Notes under the pieces: model-generated
What the model was told of the DNA's origin: nothing
Databases searched by the model: none
What the model saw: the letters and a program-made list of their open reading frames with translations, nothing else
Position numbers and translations under genes: made by a program
Shown here: piece after piece, positions 23,401 to 38,400 of the stretch
Layout: each line of letters opens with the position of its first letter
How positions within the stretch are numbered: the stretch's first letter is position 1
Assembly: GCA_029964075.1 (NCBI GenBank)
Contig: CM057141.1
Coordinates: 3,906,001 to 3,970,000, forward strand
From: Patiria pectinifera
Taxonomy: Eukaryota > Echinodermata > Asteroidea > Valvatida > Asterinidae
Length of the DNA: 64,000 bases
Reading direction: 5' to 3'

Positions 23401-26400
23401 TGTTCATGAACGGGTGCAGGCCAGCTAGACTGGTTCCCTTGCCTTACAATTTTCCATCATCTATAAATTGATCCATTTTATCTTTTGTGGTCGAGTCAGG
23501 GAACCAGACTACTTGAACATTTTTGTTTTTCTTGGTTTTTCCAACCTTTTCGAACACAAAACTTGTCAAAAATGTCAGTGTAACAATATTTGATCTATTA
23601 TACTAACCCCACGAATAGTTCATTTCTGAAAATTACAGCAAAAGCGAATGATGTACATTCCCTTTAAGTTGGGGATGGAGCAGGCTTGGATTACCTCTAT
23701 TTGGCAACAGAATAACTGACGAAGGAGAGCTAGGTTTATTTGAGGACAGTGGGCTTATCCCTTTATTCTGAAACCACTGGAAAAAAACTTACTTTGATCT
23801 TTAATTAAGGAAGATGCGTCCTGAAGGGAAATTTAGGTTCCTTAAGGGAAATTTAGGTTCCTTAAGGGGAATGCAGATTCCTTATAAAGGGAATAGTGGT
23901 TTCTAAAGACAAATATTGATTACTCAAAGGAATGTTTGGGTTTCGGAAAGGAAATTGAGGTTCCTTACTTGACGGGAAATAGCCCTAAGTCAGCCGGGAG
24001 TCTGGTATCAATTATCATTCATTAAACTACGGGAGTTGAGTGGAGGAAAACCTACACAAATGTGGCCCAAGTGCTAAGTTTGAATCTTAACATAAAATGC
24101 ACGCTAATGCAATTAAACTCACACACGCAATAACAGCACGATGCTTCGAGCTCTGCTAGGCTCACTGCTCCGATCCCCGGTGCCCCACTGGTTCCAAATT
24201 AACTGTGGTCCCTAACGCCGACCACCATGAATGGACATGGTACCCAAAGCTATTTGGTCTCTCCGACGTTGTCCGTTGCGCACCCACACAATTTACAGCA
24301 CCTTGATCCACGAACAACTCAAACCATGTCCGCTTCTACTGGCTTCCAAGCACCAACTCCCCAATTTTTCACAAGTCCAAAAGCGCGGCAATTCCACACG
24401 AGCTAATCCGCCTACTGTACACGCACCCCCAGGTAACCCACGCTAGTGCACTACACTACGGCTCTTCCAGCCTCCGCGCACGCACCCTGGGTACGCCCAA
24501 GCGCAATAGCGCCCCCAACCTTCAAGCACCCAAGCTACATTTCGTTACAATATCAACAAATCTGAAAATTGAAAAGAAGTCATCTCCATTTGATTTTTGC
24601 ATTTTTCTCTACTGACCGCCTTTAATGACAAATTCCATCTCATTTTGCCAGAATGCCTCACATATTCCACCAAAGCCTTTCCTAGATATACCTGTACTCC
24701 AGAAAATTTCATGACACTGACTGACTGATTCTGCAAAAAACTCTGAGCAAGAGGTTCAGGGTGAATAAGACTAACTATATGTTTTGTCTACTTTCCGTCA
24801 GAGTTGGTCACTTGGCAAAGACATTTTGCCAGACTCTGCAGGAAAGGCAACCAGAGCTGAACATTACTGAGAAAGATGTCCTTTGTGTTGAAATTGCGGG
24901 TCTGTGCCATGACTTGGGTAAGGGCATTATTTCAAGAACGTCTTAGGATAGTGCACAAATGTTTGTGAGTGCAATGGTAAGAATAATTTCATGACGTGAC
25001 ATTCCATCTGTCACGGCACAAAATTATTCTTACCATTGCATGAATGTGAAACGTTCATTATTTGTTTTATATAAAATCGAATAAATGCTTGTCATCTGAT
25101 TGGTCAGAGCCACCACATGCTTGACCGTGCAATGCAAGTTCTATTTACCGTGGCATATAACCTCTTATAACGCCTCACCCGCAGATTCTGTGTCTTGATT
25201 GGCCGAGAGCGAGTCACGTTATTTTCTAATTTTGCAATCTTTCTGTGCACAGCCAAAAGTACTTTACCCATAGCAACCAAAGTACTATACCATTAGCAAC
25301 CAAAGTTCTATTTCCACGGCGCGGTATTTGTGTGCAAATTAATGGATGCTGGTGTGCGCGTTGTGCGTAGCATGTATTGTTCCAAAGAGAGCGTGCCGCA
25401 GACTTGGGTTCAAACATGATGGGGTAGTTTGGAAGTGAGAAATACATTTTCCACCAATTTTCTATTGAAATTGAAGTTTATTTCAACTGTGTTCAGATTT
25501 AAATAATTTAAAATATTCAAATGAAGCAGAATCTGTGGGTGAAGTGTTATAAAACAAAATTGAATGCTTTATCTCGTGGAGAAGTAAAACTAGCCTCCCT
25601 CAGTGATCCATGGACCATTGTATTTTCCCTCGGCTTCCCATAGACCGTGTGTTATTTCCAGCTGTAGCCGAGTAATTCAGACTCTTATGAATATTCCTGT
25701 ATTGTTACTTCTCATTCTTATTCAGGCCATGGCCCATTTTCCCACGTGTTCGATAATCTCTTCATTCCAACCGTCAGACCAGACATGCCAAAGCCTAAAT
25801 GGAAGGTAAGCATATAGGACCGCTTTTCTGGCCCATCAGGAAAAAAAAATTATAAACACCTTCCTGCAGTGTCCGATTTCAGAAGAATAGAAAAAAATAT
25901 TGCCAAATATTGCAGTATGAGCCTATATAACCAATGAAATGATCTAATACAATAGCGGCTTTTGTCGAGTACCAATAGTGAGAGCGTTCGGGCCAAATAT
26001 AATTTATATTTTACACAAAAGCCATATAATGAATTATGTAACAGGGTGTTGGCATTCTATGAATGGCTATATCATTGTGTAAAACCTTGATCCTTACTAT
26101 CAAAACAATGAATATGTAAGGATCGTGACATAGTCATAACTTAAAAATGAATACTGTTTCACCTTATTTGAAAGCTAAATAAAAGGAATTTCATACCAAG
26201 CAAAATGATAAATAATTACACGTAACAAACTTACAGTTTTTAAGATGAGAGCTAAAAGCCCGCACCTGAATTCACGAAACTTTATGCGCCAAAATTTATT
26301 ACGTAAGTTGCGCAACATTTTACGCCCTTTTCAATTATTACACATTTCATGAAAGTCGGATAGGGCGTCTTGTGCAATAAATTATGTTTTTAATTTTTTC

Positions 26401-29400
26401 CCTGGAACTGTTATTGTTAAGTCAGTTCAAATTTCATCTATAACACAAGTGACATACGTGACATGTGATGACGACATGACAACGTCACTTCAAATTTCAT
26501 CCATATTATGACATACATGACATGTGATGACATGACGACGTCACTTCAAATTTCATTGATAACACATGGGACATACATGTACATGATGGGATGATGTCAC
26601 CATGACGTCACTTGCTTTTCGTCTATAACCCATTCCGTTGTATGTGTACGTCACTATACCCTCACCCTGGGGTGATGCAGTTTTGGTGTATTTATGGTGC
26701 AGTTTGGTGTAGGTCTCTGGCATGTCTGGTGTACACCAGAAGGACACCAACCGTTTTACTGGTGTAGTTCTGGTGTACCCCTGCCTGGAATAAAGCACAT
26801 CCTGGTGTACTTCTGGTGCGTTCCAAAAATGTTAATTAGCACCAGAGCTACACCACTGGTGCTTTTCTGGTGTGCAGTTACTTCTGGTGTACACCAGAAC
26901 AGTACCACTACTGGTGCTCGTCTGGTGCCATGTTCTACCGGCACCTGTCGACATATATGTCGTACGTACGACATGTAACTTATAGTTGTACGTACAATTT
27001 AAAATTCAGTCTTACATATGGAATAAGTTAGCTGAAGGAGAGATCATTTATTCTGATGTCCCTATTAACAGCTAAATATCCCAAACAAGGGAGTGGTAGA
27101 GATTGTGAGCACTTTTTGGCCCCTGAAAGAGAAAGCGCGACAGCGGGTTTTACCGCATGGCGGAAGCCAGGCCAGTGCCTACAGTGGACGGCCCCAACGT
27201 GGCCTCCATGCACGGTGACAATGTTTTTACGGGCGCACTGTTTGTATCGTTCTAATTTTTCATTCTTTTCATTTAATTTTCGACCCAAACTATGCATAAC
27301 TATTTTTTTATAAATTTTATTGTACTGTTATTTCAGATATGGGAGGAAAACCCCAGAAAAAAATTCTGAGGAAAACCCACAGAATCAGACAGGGACTGAA
27401 AAGTCCGAGCCACATACTGGTAGTGTGGCCCAGGTGGGATTCGAACCCGGGTGAACAGCGATGGAAGGCAGGAAACAACCGCTACACCAACATGACTCCC
27501 CAAAGTTTTCAGGGGAAAATATTGCCACATGCTATTGCCACACACCCATTGATAAAAAAAGTAGAACATCATCTTATTTGATATTCTGTTATCTTATTTG
27601 ATATTCTGGTATTTTATTTCAAATTAAATATCATAGTTGTAGTCCAATATTCTCACAGTTCCTTCGAGTCCGAACACATTCGCAAGTCCTTCAGTAGTAA
27701 GACTGCCGCAACCTTTAAACCTACTATGACAACGACATTCATTTGTCTATGCATCCTCTGTTTACTAGTGACTTGCCTTGTGATTGACTCGTAACTGACT
27801 TGTGATGGACAAAACCATGTCTGCAGTCAGAATTAAAACTTTCATTTTGTTTGATCAGTCACAGACAGTCACAAATTCATTCATGTCCCCTTGCCATCCA
27901 TGCCTTTTACACTGGCTTGTGACTCATGAAGGCAGGGAACACTCAAGTGTTAAAAACAGTCACCTGATTTATTTTGACTGCTGGGCTGGCCTTGTTCAAA
28001 TTGCCAGCCAGAGAGGGAGGGTTTTAATGAAGTGATTTTTTTTTAAACACTTGGAGGTTCAGATGATTGCCCCTCATACTTTTATCATTCATAAAAACTG
28101 TATCTGTTTTACTTTGTGTTTGTCATCTTGATGATTTAGATTTTCTGTTAAACCCATCTTTTACAGCATGAGCAAGCCTCAGTTGACATGTTTGACCATC
28201 TGATCGATGCCAACCAAAAGGTCCAGGACGGAATTCGCAAGTATGGTTTAGAAGACCAAGACATCAGCTTCATCAAGGATCTAATTAAAAATGAAGAACA
28301 GGTGAAAATAATTATAAGAACGTAGCCAGTCCTGCCATACTCATGGGGGCGGGGAGGAGAGGGGCAGTGGGGGTCTGTCTTCTCTCGAGGGGGGCCAGGG
28401 GGAGGGGCGGGGGTACTTCGTGGGTTGAGCATAATTCTCTTCAGAATTTTCCTTAAGGAATAGTTAAAACGGTTTTGAGTTTCTGTGTGGCAAATATCTT
28501 TCAGCGTGGGGAGGGGGAGATTTCAGTTGGGGATGGGGGGTGCTGTCACCCTTCGGTACGCCTGATTAGGCTCGTGTATCAAAAGGTGTAAATTTGCTGA
28601 AACCACATTTGAAGGCAATTTTCTTTGGCGAGTTAATTTGTGTGGTTCTGAAAAGAACCAGGGTAAATTCAATACAGACCAAACATACAGACCAAAAAAT
28701 ATTTAGTCTGTCTGGATTCCAACTGTCATGTAAATCAATGTCATGGAAAGTTGATGTCCCCCCTTAATCACAGGAAAAGTCACGGAATCTTACTCAACCC
28801 ACATGTGATGATGCATATCATTTGGCTGTGGCAGTCTTCCAGTTTACATTGCAGTTTATTACATCCCCTACGAAATACTCTTATAAGAATCTTATAAGAA
28901 TCTTATAAGAATCTTATAAGAATCTTATAAGAATCTTGTGAGAATCTTATAAGAATCTGAGAACCTTCTTATAAGAATCTTATAAGATTCTTATAAGAAT
29001 CTTATAAGATTCTTATAAGTATTTTATATGCAAATTAGTAAGATCTTATAAGATTCTTATAAGATTCTTATAAGATTCTTATAAGATTCTTATAAGAATC
29101 TTATAAGAATCCCGGCGCGGCCTACAAAATACTCTTATAAGAATCTTATAAGAATCTTGCCAGAATCTTATAACAATCTTATAAGAATAGTCACAGAATC
29201 TTGTGGAAAAATCTTACAAATTTTTAAAAATCTTACAAGATTGTTAAACATCTTATAAAATTTTAAAAATATTGTAAAACTTTTCCTACATCATAAATGG
29301 ACATGGTCGTTACTAAACATCTATGAAAACCCATGACTAACAAAAGGATCTTGTTTTTGCTGATGAAATAAATATTCAAATAATTCACACCTCAACAATT

Positions 29401-32400
29401 AATGGATGCCAAGACAGTAAAATTAGGTTAAAAGAGTTAATTTAATACTTACAGTTTTTTTCAGGACAAAACAACACAATATGAGACTGATCATTTAATT
29501 AACAGCTTGCAGAGGAAAAGTTGGAAGACAATAATTCTTTTTGTTGAAATGAAGTGATCCGAACCAGTCATCTGATGTATAAAATATTCCAGAAAAAGGT
29601 ACTCGAATCTTGTATATATGTGAGTTCGTTTCTGCATTCAGTATGGGATGTTGAACAATAGAGACAATAGAGTCCCCAATTTACAATCGTGTACCAAACA
29701 TGTGGGAGCTATATAGTTCTCCCTGAAAAGACAAGGGTACAAACAAAAGAGAGACAATAGGGGTCCCCGATTTGCAGGCAAATACATACTGATGTAATGC
29801 ATACATGTACATGTAGATTTTTGTTGACGATTAAATATCAAATTCATCATCATCATTATCATCTAGCCGAAGCAGCCGAGATCTCGTTCACAACACCACG
29901 CTAGGTGTCTTTATCCCTCATTATGTACGGAAGGACTTCAATTTCTCTGCCAATCACATCAATGTAGTTGAAGGGTCTTTGTCCTCTATTAGGGCATGGA
30001 AGTCTCCAAAATAATACATCAGATATGACAGGGGTTACAGCACGGTAGCAGTGGCCAGCAAAGCGAACACGTCGTTGAGCAACAATAGCAGACATAGGTG
30101 GAATGTCTCCGTAAATCTGTTCTTTAGTCTTGTCCTCACGCCATGAGATGTTCTGCGAGTTCAAGAAGCCTGGTGTATGTGCCATCAAGGCGATCTTGAA
30201 GCTCCTTCTTCATGGTCCAGGTTTCACTAGCTCCATAGAGAAGAATGCTCTCCACACAAGCTCTGAAGAAGGCAAGCGTTGTTGATTGTGCTATACTTGA
30301 TTGCCAGATGTTAAGCTTGTTACATGCACTCCAAGCTATTCCTTCGCGAGTGAATTAAGTCCTTCGGCAACATAGGACCCAAGGTAACTGAAATCACAGT
30401 TAGGTGCCGTCACTGGTGTATATTGGGTAATGGTTTTCATCCTCATTGATGGTCATGTACTCGGTCTTCTTTGCATTAAGAAACAGGCTGAGCTTGGCTG
30501 AAGCATTTTCGAGAGATGTTAACAGGTCTTGAGCATCACACAGTTGATCAGCCGTGAGGGCCAGATTGTCCACATAGTCAAGATCAGTGAGACGTAGGCT
30601 TTGATGACGTCTTGATTTCTTCTGCTTGATGATCATGATAGACCTTTGTCGTGGATGGAATCCAGACTTAAGGTCATGTCGTCCACCACAATCATGTAAT
30701 TGCAATTTTGCTCTATCTGAAATGAAAAACAGAATACTTCAAATTAATACATGTACAAATGTAATGTAAAAACAAGGTTTGATTTTTTTTAGAGTATTAG
30801 CTTTTGAGCGTTCAGCGATTAAGTTGTACTATTTTTTCAATTCCCTTTCCATGCTTAAGTTAATTTGTCATTTGAAAGACACCTGATTCGTGTAAATGCA
30901 GTCAAAGCAGTACAGTTATATACACATAAAGAATTAAATCGTGTCCTAGTTGTAATTGTATGTACACAAAGTATTATACATGCCCATGTACATGTTCATG
31001 AAGACTTACCAGTTGCAGTGCACAACATCATGCAAACAGCTTGAGTCAGTGTTGAACTCACAATTCTTGACAGCAATCTTTCCAGAGACTTCCATCCAGA
31101 TATTGGTCCAGCACTCAAGTATTTTGGATGTCATGTACAGGTTAAGTGTGTACATGAACACAAAATCATGTCCAAAGGCCATGTCAGAGAATATATCCAC
31201 AATTTTGATCCAGTTTTATACAATTTTTGTCCTAACAGTTGCAAGCCAGTATATGTGCACTCAACACTGCTGCACTTAATACTGACTGCAAATTTCAAAT
31301 TTCCCACACTCACTGACTGTTTATCTCTGGAATGCAAGGTCACTGTGTCATGTGACCCACTTGTGGCCCATTAGCAGCCAGCTTATGTAACATAATCCTC
31401 CTGACAAAGTTTCTTATAGAGACCCCCTACCAAGTTCTTACTCAAAGGTTTTCTTATAAGAATTCTTAAACATTCTGACTCAAACTTTGGTCTCTTATCA
31501 GAATTCCTCAGCAACAATAAGAAGTTATCAGAAGATATTCTGACTTGAAAATATGTTATAAGAATCTTACCATATTCTTACTCACTTCTAAGAATCTTAT
31601 AAGATTCTTACTCATTTACAAGAATCTTATAAGATTCTTATAAGAATCTTATAAGATCTTATAAGTTAAAATGGTACGGGATACTTCCTCTTTTAATATG
31701 CATGCATGCTCTTTACTTGTTTCTGTATTAGGCCCAAAAGAAAAAGTCTCCGGTTTCTGGTATGGAGGTTGCCCAAAAAGTGGTACGGCGATGCGTTTTT
31801 GTTTTGTTTTTTTACCTGATTTTTTTTGCTTCAAATGTCGGCTGATGACTGCAAATGGTGCCCGACTAAACTTAGTGCAAATTATATGGGAGTGCAGAGA
31901 GGCCACATAAAGCTTATTCTCGATTATAACCCCATCTAAAAACACGTTAAAATTGTGCAGCAGCAGGATTCCAGTCAAACCAGTGAGTTTGGCGGTTTTG
32001 AGACATCATCTTTCATTGAAATTGTTTTTTTCCATTTTGCCGACGCGCATGCGGCTACGGAGATCGACGCACATGCATACCAGAAACCGGAGACTTTTTT
32101 TTTTTTGGCCTTATACTTGTAGCATTTTGATGTTACTCAGTTGTCTTGTGTCAAACTGGAAGGCAAGGTGAGTGACTTCCCTGTGTCAGTGTGATGACCG
32201 GCCAGTATATTGTAAATAGGCTCATAAGTTGCGAAAACAGCATAGAAATTGGTCATGGGAAAACTCTCGGTTTGTCTGTAAAAAGTTGTGGAAGACATGG
32301 AATTTCACATTAAGATTTCTACGGGAACCCTGGTCTTAGTGGTGTTTTGTTGTTTCAGTTGTTTCCTGGACCCCCCCCCCCTCAAGATTTCCCTGAACAC

Positions 32401-35400
32401 TTTATAAAATCGATTAATTATGTCAATTTTCTTCGCTGTTAAGATTCATCACAGTTTGAGATAGAGAGTAGAGTGAATTATCGGTTCTGTGGACATATTT
32501 TGGGCCAACTTTGGTAGACAAAACAGGCCACACATGCATATACAGCCGTATAGTGTGCAGCAAATTAACGTCTTTTGTACATTTCAGTTGATCGAAATAC
32601 GGACCAAACATACGGACCAAAAAAATCTTTTCCACTTTGCTGGCTCTTACCAGAACCACTTCTAATATTTAGTCTTTCGCTCTAGTCTTTCCCTATGCGC
32701 TCATTCACGTCACATATGAACATCTCTTTTTTTGTAACTACGCAAGGACTGAACGATATGGATTCTGGATGCATCATTTTTCCCCCCAAGAAAACCTAAT
32801 GATGTTTCATGTATTGTAAAGAGACGACAGAGGCACGTACAAATATTAATCCTTGGTAAATAACGCGTCATCGAAATCCCATTTTTGAAAGGATTGATTC
32901 TACCCCCCAAAAAATTCAAAATTTTAAGCTCTGCTTCTCGCATTAGATACATCGACTGCAGTCCTAATTTAAAAGTGCCAATATTTGGCACATTTAAATT
33001 AAACAATTCCAGGGGTTAAGATCGTGCAAGACATGATGAGAAACAACATCGGTGCAGCAAGATCGTACCCATTGAAAGAGTTTGCTGATTATCATACGTA
33101 GCACACGGTATAGCTGCATGCGATGCATGCGAAGGTCATATGATACATGTGATAAGTTACCCAGAACGTCATCCGTACTTCCTTCACAAGATTGTATAAA
33201 GTTCATCTGCCCTTCCCAGCGCGCAGGGTGGGGGGTTTCGAGTGAATCATCGTACTTCTTCCAAATTCACTCGATCTTCAGAAGAAATTGCTTAGAAGAA
33301 ATTTTTTCTTTAAGTCATCTTGTTCTGTTTCAGTGTGACACAGGCCGTAACGAGGACAAGAACTTCCTGTACGAGATTGTTGCCAACGACCAAACTGAGC
33401 GAAGTGGTATCGACGTGGACAAGTGGGACTACTTCTTGCGAGATTGCCACAACCTGGGCATCACTAGCAGCTTTGACTGCCACCGATTCATGAAGTTCTC
33501 CCGAGTCATCGAGGTGGACGGCAGGAAGCAGATATGCTCCAGGGATAAGGTTGGTGTTGAATTTCACCTTCTAGCCAGAGAGCTCAAACATTGTAGTGAT
33601 GTGTCCTGTATATGCTAGTCCACCAAATATACACAGAATTGTATGAATTTAAGTGGGCAGCATTGGGTATTTTGAATTAGTAAAAATATGAGTTAGTCCT
33701 GTTCCCCCTTGTCATAAGATTTTGAAATAGCTACAGTTGGTACAGATGCGTACTACTCGAGCAACATCTGCAAACGTTTGTGATCTTTTTTTGTATGCAT
33801 AGCCAAGGGGAAATTTCACACCCTAGTTCACGTGTGTGAAATCTCAGCTTAAAAGCTGATTTCAGCCTTTTTGTTTTGCATATGAATTCCTTTGGGGAAC
33901 TAACCCACCGGGCCGGTTTTTATGTGCAACCTCTATGAGAGAACGCGGCAAAAAATCATTAAAAACGGGCCTTTTTTCACATCTGTCGCCACCACTTCAT
34001 TATTCTACAGGGAATACCTTAGATCTCACTACAGTGTGACCCTAACAATATACTCTTTCAGAAAATGAAAGAAAAACTGAATAAAACACTGAGTTTCACT
34101 CGCGTATTGATGTTAAACATTGCATTTTTAGTCAAAAATCTCCCTGTTTTGTGTGTAAACCACGCGTTCAGCCAAGAACTGGTCCATTAACATCATCATA
34201 ACGTTAAATAGCGCCACCTTGGAGCTTAGATCTCTCAAGTCATTTTTCTTCGTCTCGTCAGCTTTCCAACAATATAACCCTTATTCATTGGTTAAGGTTT
34301 AGGCTCGCGTGTATTCATTTACTAAAGAATTGTACATCTAAACTCCAATAAAATTTGCCGTTGCTCAATATGGCTCAGCGCGTAGGGTCTGTTTATTGTA
34401 CACGTGCTAGGCAGTGCTACTGTATATACACAGAGCCCGGGAGCTCTTATCTCTGTGTGTCCAAGGTCATCTGGCTGTGCGCTTTGGCCAGTTGACCACA
34501 AAGGATTTGATATGGATCTCAGCGCATTACTGGACCAAGCCCAGTCTAATGTGGCTTTCGCCCTACTGAGATAATGGCTCTTTAATAAGTTAACGACCAT
34601 AAATATGTTCGCACATATATACTAATAATATTGGTGGGAGTGCAGTGGTTTGTCCTTGATAAACAGTCAGGCTATCCCCAATGTATGGGCATCTGTTGTC
34701 CAGAGCCAGCCTGCCTCCCATCAGAATTTGAGTGACGAGTGACAAACCAGTTAAGTGCTGCAAAGCTACCTACAGCTAAGAAAGCCACATTAGACTGGGC
34801 TTGGTTCAGTTTCCCTCACTTGCTGTGTACAAAGGTATAGGAGATTTCCAAAATTCAGCTTTTTAACACCTTTTTTCAGGTGTTTTCAGCTGTTTTTTTC
34901 AGTGGTCACTCCAGTGGCGTCGCCAAGGGGGGGGCCAGAGGGGGCACGTGCCCCCCCCCCCCTGGAAAACCTAGTGCCCCCCCGAGTGCCCCCCCATCTG
35001 AGATTTGGGTTGGTAAAAAAGAATTCTGCGCGCTGTTAAAATCATTACCTCAAAAATAGCAATTTCTGGAGATATCTTCAGATCGAATTTAGCATCAAAT
35101 GTGGCACCATTTTGCATCTAGCCCATCCTCCGTATGCGAAAATTTTCCAAAGGGGAAGGGGGCACCCCCTCCCCTTAGACCCCTTCCCCAGGACGGCGAT
35201 CCGTATCCACCTAAGTGCCCCCCCATCAAATGCTGGTGCCCCCCCTGTGCCCCCCCCAGACTGAAAAGTCTGGTGACGCCACTGGGTCACTCACACCCCT
35301 GCTAGTTTGTATTGCCTAACAGGTGGCATTCTGGTCACACTAGGTGATTCAGTGAACCAATGATACTTGATTGAATAGAACTAAAAGAAATCTGATTTTC

Positions 35401-38400
35401 TTTGTTTTTGGCTGGTCCCTTTCCAGGAGGTGGGAAATTTGTACGACATGTTCTACACACGATACAGCCTCCACCGCCGCGCCTACCAGCACAAGGTGAC
35501 CAAAAATATCGAAATCATGTGAGTTTGTGTCCAACATCTTGGAACTGCACCCTCAAAGGTCTGCTGGTTTTTACCCCCCCCCCAACACACACACACACAC
35601 ACACACTTTCACACTTAGAAGCTATTTACTGCCTGTTCCCCCGTCCCCCCAATGTTGCCAGATAATAGCCACTGCTAGTCCAAAAAATCGTTTTTATTTT
35701 CCTTCCTCTTCCAAAATATTTAAATTATATTTAAATTAGGTTTTTTTCTTTCTTTAAATGTTACTTTTTGATCTAGGCTTGTTGAAGCATTAGAAAAGGC
35801 AAACGATCACTTCCTGGTCGAAGGAAACGGAGGGTGAGTAGAAATAGCAACTGAATTTTTACAGAGTTCTCAACCTTTGGCAACCGTGGCTTCTATGAAT
35901 AATCCCTAACTCTTGCATATATCCTTGAAATTCTCTAGGAGTTTTTTTTGTTTTGAGGATTTACGTAAAGCCCCAGTCATAAATTTTCATAGGAATATAT
36001 TCCACTTCAAAAAAGGTAGTGATAACATCTTTGACCAGTATTTTTACCTTTTTTTTAATGCACCACATAGATAAAGAGACAAAATTGCCAAGCTGGTTTT
36101 GAGTACATTAATGGAGAACCACATATTCTAAGGCTACTAGGCCGGACCAAATTGAATTAAGAAATTCTACCATCTACTAAGCCAAACCACATACACTAGA
36201 GTCTATATTCCAACTAAGAAAGCAAATAGAATCCTCATAATTAACACTGAATAAAAAGTTAGGCAGTAAAATGAAAAGCCAGAACTATTACAAATTGTAA
36301 CAAAAAGGGAGGAAGGGTGGGAAGAAAATTGATGAAGTCAGTGCTGCTGAGTCTTGCACCAGAATGAATCTCACTTACCTTAACAATTAACCTTGTTGCA
36401 CTCGCTCTTGTTAAGCTCTGGCAGGGATCGTTTTGATATACTTCATGCAAGACTTTCATGCAAGACCGCCAGAGCTTATTGTGCACTCACACTTGTTTCC
36501 TTTGAATACACCTTGTACAGTAAAATGTTGAAGATGTCGGAAGCGATCGATGACATGGTCGCCTACACCAAATTGACTGATGACATCATCCTTCAGATCA
36601 TGCGTTCTGATGACCCAGCCCTGGCTGAGTCCCGTCGCATTCTGGAGATGGTCCAACAACGTGAGCTGTATGAGTTTATTGGCGAGATACAGCTTCCGGA
36701 CAACGAGTTTGTTGAAAAGGTATGCAGACAATGCACTGTGTGCAAAAGAGGGTCCATTTGTGCCGAGAACCAGTTCACGCATGCTGTTTTATAGTTTTAT
36801 CAAAATCTACATGTATGAATGGACTAAAAAATAATCCATTGACCACATTCATGGGCCATTGATAAATAGTTGGGACAGTTAACTATTCTTATTGGTCGAG
36901 AAACCATCATGTGGGCATGGTTTCAAACTGCCGTGCGACAATTGAGTAGAAATTGCCTGAATATTGAGTAAGATGAAATTAAGAACAAATTGTTGAAGAT
37001 TTTCAGCTTTTTTAATGGGTTTTTGATGGGGAAAAAGTATTTTAAATGAGGATAACAATTTGATGGAAAGTTGTAAATGTGATGTTTAGAACCTGTTTTA
37101 GGGCCTAGCTGTCATTATCGATGGGGAGGGGCCGTATGAAGAATTAGCGTAACGTTCTCATCGGGCTTTGACAACAAAAGGACTACAATAAGGCACACGG
37201 TTCTAGCTTTCCTCCGGGAATAAGTACTTGATTAAGGATCCTGTTGAAGCAAAATTTGTTTTCTTCATGTAACTCTAATTGATTAAGAGCTCAAAATCAC
37301 GTTCTTTGTTGTGACTGTTGGTCCGCCATGTTTGATGTATTTAAATTCGACTATGCGCTTGTGATTAAGTTTGAGGTTTGAAACCACTGCCGCGTTTACG
37401 CCGTGTTAACGTCGCACTAAATTCAATTTTATAACACGGCATAAACATGACGTCTGATTCAACAAGCCTTGCCTTCCAGCAAAAACTAGCATGTAAATCA
37501 CCACCACAATTTGTTTCAAGACAATGACAAACTCTTTGCATGAGCAAGAGTGATTGCTAAAGATAAGTGGGGTGCTTTGCTCTTTCGTGAAAACCAGATT
37601 AAGCGCCCCACTTAAGTTAGCAGGGTGCTTAGATTTAAATCTGACTTACATATTCTCTTAAGTTTGAGTTTTGGGAACACATGGGACCTACGGCTTCACG
37701 TCCCATCCGAAGGACGAAGCAATAATGGTAAAGCGCCTTGCTCAGGAGTGCAAGCACCATGTTCCCACGGTCAGGATTCGAACCCATAACCACGGCACAT
37801 GAGTCGAACACCGTAACCATTGGACCACAGGGGGTAATGAGGGGGCGAATTTTTACTGAGTCAGAGATGCCGGGCAATTAACCATATGCCACTAAGGTCT
37901 AAAATACTGTTTAACAGTTGCTAATACATGTATATTGAAAAAAAATTAAAACTAATGGGGCTAAAACAATAAGTCTTCAAAATTTAAGATTGTGCTCTGA
38001 CGCTTGATTTTCTTGAAAGAATGAGGCGGCGCAAAATTAATCCAATATTACATATTACAGGCAGGTCGCATTTGTTTTCTTTCGTATACATTTTTTCATT
38101 TCTGTCCATAGAATACAGTTGAAGAAAGAAAAAAAATGATAAAGGAAAAGATCATTGCAGCTCAGAAACCTGAAGACACGGACGGTGTTCAACTCACGGC
38201 CGACCAGCTGATCATACATGTGAGTGCTGTCCACTGTACGCTTGACCGATAGAGGTTGCTATTGACTAATTTCTTTAATCCAGTCTCTGGTTCATTCTTC
38301 TGAACTGTTTGTGCTTTTAGGTGACGTATGTCCACTGATTAATATGAATGTGTCTTGGCCTGTTTGACAAAAAAATATGTGACCATAAAATTACAAATAT

